Origin: Bacteroidaceae bacterium
GTDB taxonomy: Bacteria > Bacteroidota > Bacteroidia > Bacteroidales > Bacteroidaceae
Length of the DNA: 64,000 nt
Direction of reading: 5' to 3'
NCBI GenBank assembly: GCA_017621515.1
Contig: JAGASY010000013.1
Coordinates: 19,982-83,981, forward strand
Shown here: one piece after another, positions 17,229-26,252 of the stretch
Layout: every line of letters begins with the position of its first letter
Position numbering within the stretch: position 1 is the first letter of the stretch
Notes under the pieces: model-generated
Seen by the model: the letters and a program-made list of their open reading frames with translations, nothing else
The model's database searches: none
What the model was told of the DNA's origin: nothing
Made by a program: the position numbers and the translations under genes

Positions 17229-18212
17229 TCAGAAAACGGCCATAATATCGGGACAAACAGGCTCTACAAGGGACTTAAGGCGGGCTTTAAGCCTCGATTT
17301 ACGCTTGTAGATTACATCGACTGATTCACCAAGAAGAAGGCTGATTGTGCGTGTAGAAAGCCCACTGGCAAGATACACCAGAAGTTGATACTCCTCAGTT
17401 TTGATGTCAGGATAGTTATCCGTGACTTTACAAAGAAGGTTATCCCTACAATCATTCACCGTTTGTTCCAATTCAGAGAATGAGTCAGTGCGTACCGATT
17501 CTATTTCACTCTTCACTTTGTCAATTATCGCCTTTCGCTCACTCTTGGTTCCCTGCGATTCGTAATAGGTTTGGCAAAGCGAATCAATAAGGGCAAAGCG
17601 ATTCTCAAGCAATCCGTGCAACTTTGCCTCCAGCCTACCAATATCTTCCCGTCCGGCTTCAATCCGGCTTTTTAGTCCGGAAGCCTCAGCCATCAGAGCA
17701 TCGTGCTGCAATGATTGTAACTTCATGCGCTGACGCATCCATACTATCATTCCGGTTGCAACAAGCAGGATAATAATGCCGACAAACATATACAGCTCAC
17801 GCTTTGTCCGCTCCTTATATAAAAGAAACTCCTTTTCTTTCTGAAGATAAAGAGCAGTAGCAAGCGCATCCGAATCACCGGATGACAGAATCAAAGCCTT
17901 AAGACGCAACGCTTTTTGAAGTTCATCAGTCTGATTATGCCTTTCGTAGTAGTCTATAGCAATATTAACAATGGTATCAGTAGGAGCTACCAATCTGTTG
18001 ACAACCATCGCCTCGCTATATAGAAGTGCCCATCGTGCCATAGTCGCGGAATCCTGAAAATCCGACACATCCACTCCATTGAGCTTTGACAAAGCTGTAG
18101 AAGGATCGCTCTGCATGAGATGCTGAGCCTCGTCAAGTGCTTTCGGATGAGATTCCGAAAAACCACAACTGGCAACAACAAAAAGAATAAAGATGTATAG
18201 CAATCCACGCAT
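17229..18212 (-). CDS. Membrane-tethered transcriptional regulator with C-terminal LuxR-type HTH
   Basis: 327 residues. The N-terminus has a lipobox-like end (VVASC, Cys16), followed by a helical, TPR-like region (about 25-135). One transmembrane segment (141-159) precedes a coiled coil (163-205) and a C-terminal helix-turn-helix (271-312, EEYQLLVYLASGLSTRTISLL). The order suggests a periplasmic sensor part, a membrane anchor and a cytoplasmic DNA-binding part. This plan is common in Bacteroidetes next to outer membrane protein genes. No kinase or receiver domain is present. The likely targets are the three barrel genes downstream; this is inference from position. Confidence 0.7.
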   Translation of the reverse strand: MRGLLYIFILFVVASCGFSESHPKALDEAQHLMQSDPSTALSKLNGVDVSDFQDSATMARWALLYSEAMVVNRLVAPTDTIVNIAIDYYERHNQTDELQKALRLKALILSSGDSDALATALYLQKEKEFLLYKERTKRELYMFVGIIILLVATGMIVWMRQRMKLQSLQHDALMAEASGLKSRIEAGREDIGRLEAKLHGLLENRFALIDSLCQTYYESQGTKSERKAIIDKVKSEIESVRTDSFSELEQTVNDCRDNLLCKVTDNYPDIKTEEYQLLVYLASGLSTRTISLLLGESVDVIYKRKSRLKARLKSLVEPVCPDIMAVF

Positions 18213-18241
18213 AATGCTTAATCAGTAAGAATATGTAGTAT

Positions 18242-18850
18242 TTATTTGAGTTTCAAATCGAAGAACATAAAACGGGTTTCCAATGGTTCTTCAGGAGTCA
18301 AATCCAAAAAGGCACGTTCCTCCTGCTCGGTCTTATACAATGGTTTAAAACCATTCTTTTCATAGAAATGCATTGTCTTTTCGTTATTATAAGCATCCAC
18401 AACAATAAAACGACATCCTGTTTTATTATCATTAGCACGAAACCAACCTTTGATAAAATCGAGAATCTGACTACCAATATTAAGTCCCCTACCTCTATAT
18501 TCAGATGAAACGCCCAAACGTCCAATAAGAACTGCAGGATAATTCATACCACGTTTAGCATTGATAATGCTACGCTGCAAACGGTTTCGTGCTGAACTAG
18601 CAATAAATTGTGCTTTAACGCTGTCATTAGCCAAAGTGACTAACCCCAAAATTTTCGTTGGGTCAGAAGTATTAATCCATGCGTATGTCTTACCAAGTAA
18701 TTCCTTTTCATACAAGAAAACATCTTTCGAAAAGAACTCGTCAAGGTCTTTGTCCAGACAAGAAAAAGGCACACAATAAGCTGCGACGTCTTCCGTATAA
18801 GGACACATCACAGCATCATGTTCTAGAACAAAATCATACCCCGATACCAT
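18242..18850 (-). CDS. GNAT-family N-acetyltransferase, likely toxin of a type II pair
   Basis: 202 residues. The acetyl-CoA-binding motif is LGVSSEYRGRGLNIGSQIL (112-130), and DAYNNEKTMHFYEKNGF (152-168) is the usual C-terminal GNAT motif. The ATG overlaps the stop of the small upstream gene by one base (TAATG), so translation is coupled. This arrangement is shared with GNAT toxins such as TacT and AtaT, which acetylate aminoacyl-tRNA. The upstream partner here is not a recognisable ribbon-helix-helix protein, and the enzyme is slightly longer than typical TacT. A plain metabolic acetyltransferase remains possible. Confidence 0.75.
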   Translation of the reverse strand: MVSGYDFVLEHDAVMCPYTEDVAAYCVPFSCLDKDLDEFFSKDVFLYEKELLGKTYAWINTSDPTKILGLVTLANDSVKAQFIASSARNRLQRSIINAKRGMNYPAVLIGRLGVSSEYRGRGLNIGSQILDFIKGWFRANDNKTGCRFIVVDAYNNEKTMHFYEKNGFKPLYKTEQEERAFLDLTPEEPLETRFMFFDLKLK

Positions 18851-19032
18851 TATTTCTTATCTTTGGGAGGGAATATGAATTCACGTGATTTTTTCAAAAA
18901 TTCTGCTATCCGAGCTTCGTGTTCCGGAGATAAACGTGGTGTAGGCAACTTGCCATTACGCTCCGCTTCTTCAACGAAAGCTCTTGCAGATTCACCAGTT
19001 AAAACAGGTGATGAGTTAATCGTCATTGCCAT
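18850..19032 (-). CDS. Small protein coupled to GNAT gene, candidate antitoxin
   Basis: 60 residues, opening MAMTINSSPVLTGESARAFV and ending in a Lys-rich tail. It is mostly helical and charged, with LSPEHEARIAEFLKKSREF in the C-terminal half. It shares a TAATG overlap with the GNAT gene and has its own promoter, so it is the first gene of a two-gene operon. Size, order and overlap fit an antitoxin, but I recognise no DNA-binding motif. An alternative start at the third codon (ATG) is possible. Confidence 0.6.
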   Translation of the reverse strand: MAMTINSSPVLTGESARAFVEEAERNGKLPTPRLSPEHEARIAEFLKKSREFIFPPKDKK

Positions 19033-19051
19033 ATCAAATTCCTATAATGCA

Positions 19052-19059
19052 CAAAGTTA
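19052..19059 (-). promoter_or_regulatory. -7 box of the GNAT pair
   Basis: TAACTTTG on the minus strand, 20 bp before the start codon of the small gene, with a TTG about 20 bp further upstream. Fits the Bacteroidetes promoter pattern. Confidence 0.55.
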
Positions 19060-19193
19060 CAACAATACAACAAATTACACAAGAAGTCGGCTGCAAAAAG
19101 CAAAGGAAGAAGCTTCGGAAAATGGACATATACGGATTCAAGGAAGCATCATAGAAACAGACAAAAGATTATATAAACCAACAAAGACCGCAC

Positions 19194-19233
19194 AAAAAAG
19201 GCGGCAGAAAAGAATCTCCTGCCACCTTTTTTC
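19194..19233 (-). terminator. Terminator after the acyl-CoA dehydrogenase gene
   Basis: Stem AAAAAAGGCGGCAG against CTGCCACCTTTTTT (one mismatch), with T-rich ends on both strands, 17 bp after the acyl-CoA dehydrogenase stop. Confidence 0.75.
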
Positions 19234-19249
19234 TATATCAGATATGTGA

Positions 19250-20971
19250 TTAAGCCTCTGCTACCGTATAGCGATAGTTGTCAAGCTGTGCCACATCCAT
19301 CTTACGGATATAGTTGAAATGCTTCTCCACTTCACTTTCTGCATAGTTCACAAACACGTTCAAGCTCCTTGCGAAAAGTTCCGGAGCCTTCTGCGCATCC
19401 TGAAGAAGAAGATGGCACATCACTGTGTAAGCAGTCATTTCATAAAGTTTGCGTGCGCAGAAGTCAAGAAGTTCCTGATTGTCAGCTTCCTTAACTGCAT
19501 TCGTGCTTGCTTCAAGCTTAGAAGCCATCTCCTTTATACGCTTCATGTAATCCTCGTATTCAGGAGCGACAGGCTGTGCCTCAAAGTCACGGATAACGCT
19601 CATGTAAGTACCGTTAGTCACATAACGTATGGCAGCCACTGTCTGAAGCTGAGTAGTTCCTTCATATATACTTGTAATACGAGCATCGCGATAGAGCTGC
19701 TGACACTTATATTCAAGCATGAATCCCGAACCACCATGTATCTGGATGCTGTCGTATGCATTCTGGTTTGCAAACTCAGAGTTCATACCCTTTGCAAGCG
19801 GAGTGAACGAGTCAGCAAGTTTTGCGTATGTCTTCTGCTCCTTACGCTCTTCCGGAGTAAGCTTGCGCTCACGAGCAATATCATCGAGTGCCTTGTATAT
19901 ATCGACATAACGAGCTGTCATATAAAGCAATGAACGTCCGGCATCGAGTTTTGCCTTCATCAGAGCAAGCATATCATAGACAGCCGGGAAGTTGATGATT
20001 TCCTTGCCGAACTGCTTGCGGTCTTTTGCGTATGCAAGACCTTCATCGTATGCAGCCTGCTCAATACCTACAGACTGTGCTGCAATACCCAGACGTGCAC
20101 CGTTCATCAAAGCCATGACATACTTGATAAGACCTAACTTACGGTCTCCGCACAATTCTGCTTTTGCATTCTTATATACAAGTTCACAAGTAGGGCTGCC
20201 GTGAATACCAAGCTTGTTCTCTATGCGGCGCACATTCACACCGCCCTGACGCTTGTCATAGATAAACATGGAAAGACCGCGACCGTCTCTTGTGCCCTCT
20301 TCAGAACGAGCAAGAACCAAATGGATATCTGAATCACCATTTGTGATGAAACGCTTCACACCATTGAGCAACCAGCAGCCTTCTTCCTCTGAATAGGTTG
20401 CCTTGAGCATGACAGACTGAAGGTCTGAACCTGCATCCGGCTCCGTAAGGTCCATTGACATCGTTTCGCCTGCACAAACACGAGGAATGAAACGCTTGCG
20501 CTGATCTTCATCACCAAACTCATAGAGAGTTTCTATACAGTCCTGCAATGACCATATATTCTCAAAACCAGCATCACCGGCAGAAATAATCTCGTTTGCA
20601 GCCGTATAGACAGTAATAGGAAGATTAAGACCACCATAGCGGCGCGGCATGGTCATACCGTTCATTCCGGCTTTGATGGTCGCATCCAGATTCTCGTATG
20701 TCTTAGCTGCATAGCGTACACGTCCGTTCTCGCAATGAGGGCCTTCAGCATCTACAGCCTCAGCATTCGGTGCTATCACGTTTGCTGTGACATCACCTAC
20801 AATCTCCAATGTCTTGTCGTATGAATCCATTGCGTCCTCAAAATCCTGAGGCGCATAGTCATACTGATCTTTATCCGCATAGTTGCGTTCCTTCAGTTCC
20901 ACGATACGAGACATCAGCTCGTGCTCCATGTGGAATTTTATCTCAGGGTAATCTGTATATGAATTTGCCAT
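19250..20971 (-). CDS. Acyl-CoA dehydrogenase
   Basis: Flavoprotein of 573 residues that oxidises an acyl-CoA and passes electrons to ETF. Visible marks: MDLTEPDAGSDLQ (173-185) of the FAD/substrate region, the NGDSD loop, KDRKQFGKEI (317-326), and IYEGTTQLQT (435-444), where Glu437 sits at the catalytic-base position. It has an N-terminal extension of about 60 residues and a longer C-terminus than classical short-chain enzymes, as in the long bacterial subgroup. The gene lies 23 bp after etfA, behind etfB, so its electron acceptor is encoded in the same transcript. Chain-length preference cannot be read. Confidence 0.93.
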   Translation of the reverse strand: MANSYTDYPEIKFHMEHELMSRIVELKERNYADKDQYDYAPQDFEDAMDSYDKTLEIVGDVTANVIAPNAEAVDAEGPHCENGRVRYAAKTYENLDATIKAGMNGMTMPRRYGGLNLPITVYTAANEIISAGDAGFENIWSLQDCIETLYEFGDEDQRKRFIPRVCAGETMSMDLTEPDAGSDLQSVMLKATYSEEEGCWLLNGVKRFITNGDSDIHLVLARSEEGTRDGRGLSMFIYDKRQGGVNVRRIENKLGIHGSPTCELVYKNAKAELCGDRKLGLIKYVMALMNGARLGIAAQSVGIEQAAYDEGLAYAKDRKQFGKEIINFPAVYDMLALMKAKLDAGRSLLYMTARYVDIYKALDDIARERKLTPEERKEQKTYAKLADSFTPLAKGMNSEFANQNAYDSIQIHGGSGFMLEYKCQQLYRDARITSIYEGTTQLQTVAAIRYVTNGTYMSVIRDFEAQPVAPEYEDYMKRIKEMASKLEASTNAVKEADNQELLDFCARKLYEMTAYTVMCHLLLQDAQKAPELFARSLNVFVNYAESEVEKHFNYIRKMDVAQLDNYRYTVAEA

Positions 20972-20994
20972 AAATTTTTAATCTACCTCAAAGC

Positions 20995-22032
20995 TTATTT
21001 ACTATTCTTCTTATAATATTTTATCAGTTTAGGCACCACTTCCTCCACTGTACCATTGATGATATAATCAGCAATCTGATTAATCGGAGCATTAGGGTCG
21101 CTGTTGATGGAAATGATGATACCGCTGTCTTTCATGCCCGCAATGTGCTGGATTGCACCGGAAATACCACATGCAATATACACTTTAGGGCGCACAGTGA
21201 CACCGGTCTGCCCAACCTGACGATCATGGTCAATCCATCCGGCATCCACAGCCGCACGGCTGGCACCGACTTCTGCATGGATTTCCTTTGCCAACTCAAA
21301 CAACTGGTCAAAGCCCTCCTTAGAACCTACACCATAGCCTCCGGCTATCACGATGTTGGCACCTTTAAGGTTGTGCTTAGCCTTCTCCACATGACGGTCG
21401 AGCACCTTCACCACATAGTCCGTCTCCGGCACATATTTTGCCACATCATGGCGAATCACCTCGCCCTGATAGTTTTCGTCAAGAATTTCCTTCTTCATCA
21501 CACCGTCGCGGACAGTAGCCATCTGAGGGCGATGTTCCGGATTGACAATGGTAGCAATGATGGAACCTCCGAATGCCGGACGAATCTGATAGAGCTGCTT
21601 CTCGTAGTGTTTGTCAACGAATGCACCATCCACCTTCACCTTCATGTCGAAGTCACCAATCTCAAGCTGAGTACAGTCTGCAGTAAGTCCGGAATGAAGA
21701 GCCGAAGAAACGCGCGGACCGAGGTCACGACCGATTACAGTAGCTCCAAGAAGACAAATCTGCGGCTGCTCCTCCTTGAAAAGGTTCACAACAGCCGATG
21801 TATGAGGAAGGGATGTGTAAGGGAAAAGTCCTTCAGCATCAAATATATGCACTTTATCAACACCAAAAGGCATTACCTGCTTCTCTACACCGTCGAGTCC
21901 GCAACCGATGCAAACACACTCCAACTGCACACCAAGCTGATTTGCCAGCTTACGGCCTTTTGTAAGAAGCTCCAAACTTACGTCAGCAACTTTGTTGCCT
22001 TCAAGTTCACAATATACAAATACGTTGTTCAT
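20995..22032 (-). CDS. etfA: Electron transfer flavoprotein, alpha subunit
   Basis: 345 residues. N-terminal alpha/beta domain starts [20 protein letters not shown]. The C-terminal FAD-binding domain contains [46 protein letters not shown] and [15 protein letters not shown], all classic ETF-alpha motifs. It pairs with EtfB to carry electrons from the acyl-CoA dehydrogenase encoded just downstream. No extra ferredoxin or bifurcation partner is nearby, so ordinary electron transfer is the simplest reading. Confidence 0.95.
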   Translation of the reverse strand: MNNVFVYCELEGNKVADVSLELLTKGRKLANQLGVQLECVCIGCGLDGVEKQVMPFGVDKVHIFDAEGLFPYTSLPHTSAVVNLFKEEQPQICLLGATVIGRDLGPRVSSALHSGLTADCTQLEIGDFDMKVKVDGAFVDKHYEKQLYQIRPAFGGSIIATIVNPEHRPQMATVRDGVMKKEILDENYQGEVIRHDVAKYVPETDYVVKVLDRHVEKAKHNLKGANIVIAGGYGVGSKEGFDQLFELAKEIHAEVGASRAAVDAGWIDHDRQVGQTGVTVRPKVYIACGISGAIQHIAGMKDSGIIISINSDPNAPINQIADYIINGTVEEVVPKLIKYYKKNSK

Positions 22033-22184
22033 TTCTTTCGTTTTTTAATTTTTAAGCTGACTCGTTTATGGTTCACCATAGCGGACATTCAGAAACCGTT
22101 ATGTCTCCGCCTTCACATTTCCGGCACGAAACCAACCGGTTTGCCCGAATAAGGCAGGAATCCATAAACCAAAGAACTTAAATA

Positions 22185-23057
22185 TTAGCCAATGGTGTTG
22201 CTTTCCAACAGTTCAACAATAAGACTTTCAACATCTGCATCGCTGGAAGTCAGTGTCTTATTCTCTTTTGCCTTGAAGACAATATTCTTCACAGCCTTCA
22301 CATTAGTAGGCGAACCTGCCTTACCAATCTGCTCAGGATCTGCTTCGATGTCTGCTGCACCCCACGACTGTATCACAAGATAAGGACGAGACTCATAGAA
22401 TGCCTTCTCCTCGTCAGAAAGAGCCGCAATCTCAGAAGTGGTCTTTGCCTTCTTATACTTCATGACAAGCTTGGCATTACGGCTGCGACAAGGAGCCGCG
22501 CTTCCGTTGACTGTCACCACGATAGGCATAGGACCTTCTACGGTTTCTACACCACCGTCGATATGACGTTTTGCCACAATCTTCTCTTTTGTACATTCCA
22601 GAATCTCTTCTGTATAAGTAATCTGAGTCAGCCCAAGTTTCTCTGCCACCTGAGGACCGACCTGCGCCGTATCGCCATCAATAGCCTGACGACCGCAAAG
22701 AATGATGTCGTAGTCGCCAATCTTCTTTATACCCTGAGCAAGAGAGTAGCTTGTTGCGAGGGTGTCAGCACCACCGAGAGCACGGTCTGTAAGCAGACAT
22801 CCGGCATCTGCACCACGGAAAAGTCCCTCACGCAGCACCTCTGTCGCCTTCGGCAGACCCATTGTCAGCATTGTAATAGTAGAGCCGGGATTGGCATCTT
22901 TCAATCTCAAAGCCTGTTCCAAGGCATTCAAGTCCTCAGGGTTGAAAACGGCTGGAAGAGCAGCACGGTTTACAGTACCCTCTGGGGTCATCGCGTCCGG
23001 TCCGACATTACGTGTGTCAGGAACCTGCTTCGCGAGTACGATGATTTTTAAACTCAT
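22185..23057 (-). CDS. etfB: Electron transfer flavoprotein, beta subunit
   Basis: 290 residues from ATG 23057 (MSLKIIVLAKQVPDTRNVG). The frame stays open for 59 codons upstream, but that part has no family match and contains the promoter. Motifs: NPEDLNALEQALRLKD, LTDRALGGADTLATSYSLA and GRQAIDGDTAQVGPQVAEKL (AMP/FAD-binding region). It is the first gene of etfB-etfA-acyl-CoA dehydrogenase. The etfB-etfA gap is 152 bp, long for an operon, and may hold a second signal; I found none there. Confidence 0.95.
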   Translation of the reverse strand: MSLKIIVLAKQVPDTRNVGPDAMTPEGTVNRAALPAVFNPEDLNALEQALRLKDANPGSTITMLTMGLPKATEVLREGLFRGADAGCLLTDRALGGADTLATSYSLAQGIKKIGDYDIILCGRQAIDGDTAQVGPQVAEKLGLTQITYTEEILECTKEKIVAKRHIDGGVETVEGPMPIVVTVNGSAAPCRSRNAKLVMKYKKAKTTSEIAALSDEEKAFYESRPYLVIQSWGAADIEADPEQIGKAGSPTNVKAVKNIVFKAKENKTLTSSDADVESLIVELLESNTIG

Positions 23058-23131
23058 ATAAAAATATAGGTATAAATTTGTGTTTATAGATTCGTCATTA
23101 ACTCTTTTACATGCAATAATACCTGCATCTG

Positions 23132-23163
23132 CAAAGGTAAAACAAAATAAGTTCTGCACCAAA
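23132..23163 (-). promoter_or_regulatory. Promoter of etfB
   Basis: TTTG (23163-23160), 20-bp spacer, TACCTTTG (23139-23132) on the minus strand. The spacer is one longer than consensus. It supports the start at 23057 rather than the longer frame. Confidence 0.7.
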
Positions 23164-23280
23164 AAAGTAAAGAGTTTTCTGTTTGACGGGCTTTCATATT
23201 TCAGGTATGCAAGAAAAAGGAAAGAACACATCATGAAGAGTGTCCTTATTTATATACAACCAGAGCTATATATATTCACG

Positions 23281-23335
23281 GAGGAGTCAGTCGAATACAT
23301 CCGCGAAAGAAGCATGAGGAGCCTGTCAGATAATC
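23281..23335. repeat. Inverted copies of the GTATTCGAC..CTCCTCATG motif left of copy B
   Basis: On the minus strand this stretch reads as two partial copies of the motif: GACAGGCTCCTCATG and GTATTCGACTGACTCCTCC. It precedes element B; a further degenerate inverted pair lies at the other end (24208-24256). Confidence 0.55.
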
Positions 23336-23419
23336 TACATAAATCCTTAGCGAGAAAGCATTCAAGCATGCCCTACAAAAAAGATGCCAATGGCGAAAAA
23401 CAGGAACAGGCAAGAAACG

Positions 23420-24201
23420 TTTTAGTCACAAAAAGCATAAAATCAGGTACAAATAGACAGCAAATTACTACATTTGCCGCCACTATGATTTTCTTAATTG
23501 TTAAAATTCCAAGTCCTCTGGCATGCGTCAAAATGAAGTGCACCGAACTTTCCTCGCAGAACGGGGATTCTACACGCATTTTCAAAAGCTTCCGATAAAT
23601 GTGAAATAGTGTTTCATTTCGGAGTGTTTCCTTTACATTTATTTATTCTCGGCGAAGAGTCTTTTTGGAAAAAGTACTAAGTTTTCAAATTTTCAGCGCA
23701 CTGTCGCCACATTTTCAGCGCACTGTAAATTTATTTGCAGTGCGCTACAATTTTAAGAACTTAGTAGATTGGAGAAATTTTCAGCGTAGATTTTTTGAAA
23801 AAGCACCGGGAAACGGAGAAAAAGACAGTTTACCTCAGTTGAAATGTTAAGAAGTGTATAATCGACTGTTTGGGGAGAGCGTCTGAACAGAAACCTGAAA
23901 ATGGGTGGTTCCGGAGCGGTGTTTGGGGGTTAAAATGGTAAAAATGACTGTAATTTATTAATAGTCATCGAATTACCGGAATACTCAGAATTCTCGAAAA
24001 ATTGCGTCCGGCGCATTTTTTCGAGAATTTTGAGAAATTTTATATCCCGTTGATTCTCAATGTTTTATCTTTGTGACAAAAATTTCGTCTTTTTGTCACT
24101 GGCAAAAAATCGTCCGAAATGTTAAATTTTCATTTTGGGCGAAAATATCATTTTGTCAAATTGAGAAAGTGGATTTTGTCATGTGTTTTTACTGTTTTAA
24201 G
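23420..24201 (+). repeat. Long intergenic repeat element, copy B, with 22-bp array
   Basis: Second copy, same block order as copy A but more diverged at the left end. Recognisable blocks: AAGTCCTCTGGCATGCGTCA, GTGAAATAGTGTTTCAT, CTCGGCGAAGAGTC, GAAATGTTAAGAAGTGTATA, TTGCGTCCGGCGCA and AAATGTTAAATTTTCATTTT. Array units start at 23694, 23716, 23738, 23760 and 23782, all 22 bp apart. The first three are CAGCGCACTG, CAGCGCACTG and CAGTGCGCTA; the last two have decayed, yet the spacing is kept. It lies between the divergent etfB and 24383 genes, leaving each promoter outside the element. Apart from this, the motif copies and the etfB promoter, nothing else is seen in 23058-24382. Confidence 0.85.
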
Positions 24202-24344
24202 AATGAGTGCATTCGAAAGATGTCTCCGTCTAAAACAGCATGGAGGAACTTGTGAAACCTCATTATATATATTTTGATTAGATTATTCGCATGGATTATG
24301 TTATGTAACATATATAGCTATGAATGAAAGGTTGTAATAAGTGC

Positions 24345-24352
24345 TACATTTG
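24345..24352 (+). promoter_or_regulatory. Possible -7 box upstream of the 24383 gene
   Basis: TACATTTG fits TAnnTTTG, 30 bp before the ATG at 24383. No convincing -33 element is at the right distance. Confidence 0.4.
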
Positions 24353-24382
24353 TAACATTGTTTAACTTAAAAGCTAATTGAT

Positions 24383-24877
24383 ATGAAAAAGGTATTTCTT
24401 GCTATTGGGTGTTTGTTTCTATTTTTGGGGATTAGGACCAAAACCGGCTCATTGCCCAGACTGGGTGCCCGATATTCCGGATGGCGATGATTCTGATTAC
24501 ACCAAAGGACCAATGGATGAATATGGCAGATTAAGGGACTTAGATCCGGACTTGAACGATACCATATTTATAAATACTGATTCTGTTTGTTCAAAAAAGA
24601 AATTTATTTATAATCATACAGTAATAAAAAGTGGTGCTTCTTTAACATTGCGTGGGCAGACGACTTTTTATCGAAATGCGACGTTAACAGTGGAAGATGG
24701 TGCTTCTTTCGTTGTTGATGCTGCGTATGTTGAAAATGCTGATATATCGGTGAAACCCGGTGGAGATGTGAAGGTTATCAACTATGGTGTAATAAGAATA
24801 TGCAAGGGAAAGGATTATATTCTTCCTTTAGGGGCATCAATGGAGGTTACTAATGGCATTATATTTACTTACGAATA
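24383..24877 (+). pseudogene. Secreted beta-rich protein with frameshifted signal peptide
   Basis: ATG at 24383 encodes a good signal-peptide start (MKKVFLAIGCLFLF), but that frame stops after about 35 codons. The main frame (from 24399, with a TTG as first codon) continues WGLGPKPAHCPDWVPDIPD to a stop at 24877. The two join if one base is removed from ATTTTTGGGG at 24421-24430, so a one-base change in a homopolymer run has probably split the gene. The mature part is short, with repeats of the kind GASLTLRG, GASFVVD and GGDVKVIN, suggesting a beta-roll or small beta-helix. I do not recognise the family. It stands 12 bp before the next secreted-protein gene. Sequencing error or programmed slippage are alternatives. 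Confidence 0.6.
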
Positions 24878-24889
24878 ACAAATAATATT

Positions 24890-26077
24890 ATGAGAAAAAG
24901 TTTATTTTTATTTCTTGCGTTATTTTGTTTGTTCTTCTGCATGTCGGAAGCACAGATACGACCGCTTATAGAAAAAGGCAAGTCTTGGCATGTAAGGACA
25001 TACGGTCCTTATAGTCTTGTGTTTGGTATTTATAATGAAGGACCTGATGAAGAATATGATTTGTGTTTCATGGAAGACGCGGATACAGTGATAAATGGAA
25101 GAACATACATGAAACTCACTTATCAAAACGGTCATTATTTCATTCCATTTCATAAGGACGGAGCTGTGTATGCTATTTTGCGGGAAGAAGACGGAAAGGT
25201 ATATGCGTGGAATAAGGCATACGGTAGAGAGATTCTGCTGTATGACTTCACCTTGAATGAAGGCGATGAGTTTGAATTGCAATCTTTCTGCGACACAGGA
25301 ACATACAGCTGTAAGGTGGAAGAAGTGTCATATATAGAGGCAAACGGCATAAGGCTGAAGAATATTCTGTTTTCATCAATCTATTCGGAGTTGTCTCCTG
25401 AAGAAATAGAAGAGCATCCAGTATATACTACATGGACGGAGTGTTTGGGAGGGGTGATGCCACAGACCCACCCAGATGAAAGTACACTACTAATGGATGG
25501 AGGAGCTTATGAACAGGTTTCGTATATCACCTATTCTGATGGAGGCTATATACCAGCGCGATATGATGGTCATTATCTTCATGGTCAACAATTGGTGCTT
25601 GGAAAGGAGGTTACTTCGGAGATTCCGGAAGACAGGCGAGGACATGATGACTTGAAATATGAATTTGTGGATGAACATACACTCCATGTGTATGGTACGA
25701 TGTGGACGAAGCGCAATCCCAATCAGTACATTTATTTGACAGGTGTTCAAGTGGATGTTTCTCCTTGTCCTACTTTTGAATTTAAATTTGAAGTGGACGA
25801 GCTTGAACCGCACGTGGAAGGAGAAGGCGCTTATACCGTAGATTTGTATTTTGGAGGGTTTGGTCCGCTTTTCTTAGGTTCTGTTTATAGGTTTACAGAC
25901 AGCGAGGGAGTGCATGTCGTTGAATTTAATAGAGAACAAGTTTTAGGCATAGATGAACGACACGTGGAAGAAGCCCGTGTCGATGAACGGATATTCAATT
26001 TGTCCGGTTGCGTGATAAAAAATGTGCCGAAAAAAGGCATATATATAAAAGGCGGAAAGAAGTATATGGTGCGTTAG
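24890..26077 (+). CDS. Secreted protein with short T9SS-like C-terminal tail
   Basis: 395 residues. A signal peptide (ending near MSEAQ) starts the protein, which has no domain I recognise; it is rich in Tyr, Glu and beta-forming segments. The C-terminus (NLSGCVIKNVPKKGIYIKGG followed by KKYMVR) matches the short tail of many Prevotella/Bacteroides exported proteins, which resembles the last strands of the Por secretion tail. The window carries T9SS core genes starting 175 bp away on the other strand, so it may be a T9SS client. It follows the frameshifted 24383 gene by 12 bp and was probably co-transcribed with it. Confidence 0.7.
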   Translation: MRKSLFLFLALFCLFFCMSEAQIRPLIEKGKSWHVRTYGPYSLVFGIYNEGPDEEYDLCFMEDADTVINGRTYMKLTYQNGHYFIPFHKDGAVYAILREEDGKVYAWNKAYGREILLYDFTLNEGDEFELQSFCDTGTYSCKVEEVSYIEANGIRLKNILFSSIYSELSPEEIEEHPVYTTWTECLGGVMPQTHPDESTLLMDGGAYEQVSYITYSDGGYIPARYDGHYLHGQQLVLGKEVTSEIPEDRRGHDDLKYEFVDEHTLHVYGTMWTKRNPNQYIYLTGVQVDVSPCPTFEFKFEVDELEPHVEGEGAYTVDLYFGGFGPLFLGSVYRFTDSEGVHVVEFNREQVLGIDERHVEEARVDERIFNLSGCVIKNVPKKGIYIKGGKKYMVR

Positions 26078-26140
26078 CAGTCCGATCTAAAAACAACCAT
26101 ATATAGCCACAACAAACAAAATCAGAGCAACTTCTTAAAC

Positions 26141-26192
26141 AAAAAAAAGACTTCCCGATTCTTTAATTGTATAAAACTAAAGAACCGGGAAG
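26141..26192 (-). terminator. Terminator of the gldK-N operon
   Basis: 15-bp stem with one mismatch (CTTCCCGATTCTTTA at 26151-26165 with TAAAGAACCGGGAAG at 26178-26192). On the minus strand a run of eight T follows. The stem can also serve the convergent 24890 gene. Confidence 0.8.
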
Positions 26193-26252
26193 CCGCACCT
26201 AAAATAGGGTTATAAGGATTTTAGGAAGCTTTATCAGACATAGAAAATAATC

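Noticed and set aside
23058..23234. N-terminal extension of EtfB
   Set aside because: The extra 59 codons do not match the family and contain the promoter boxes; the start is placed at 23057.
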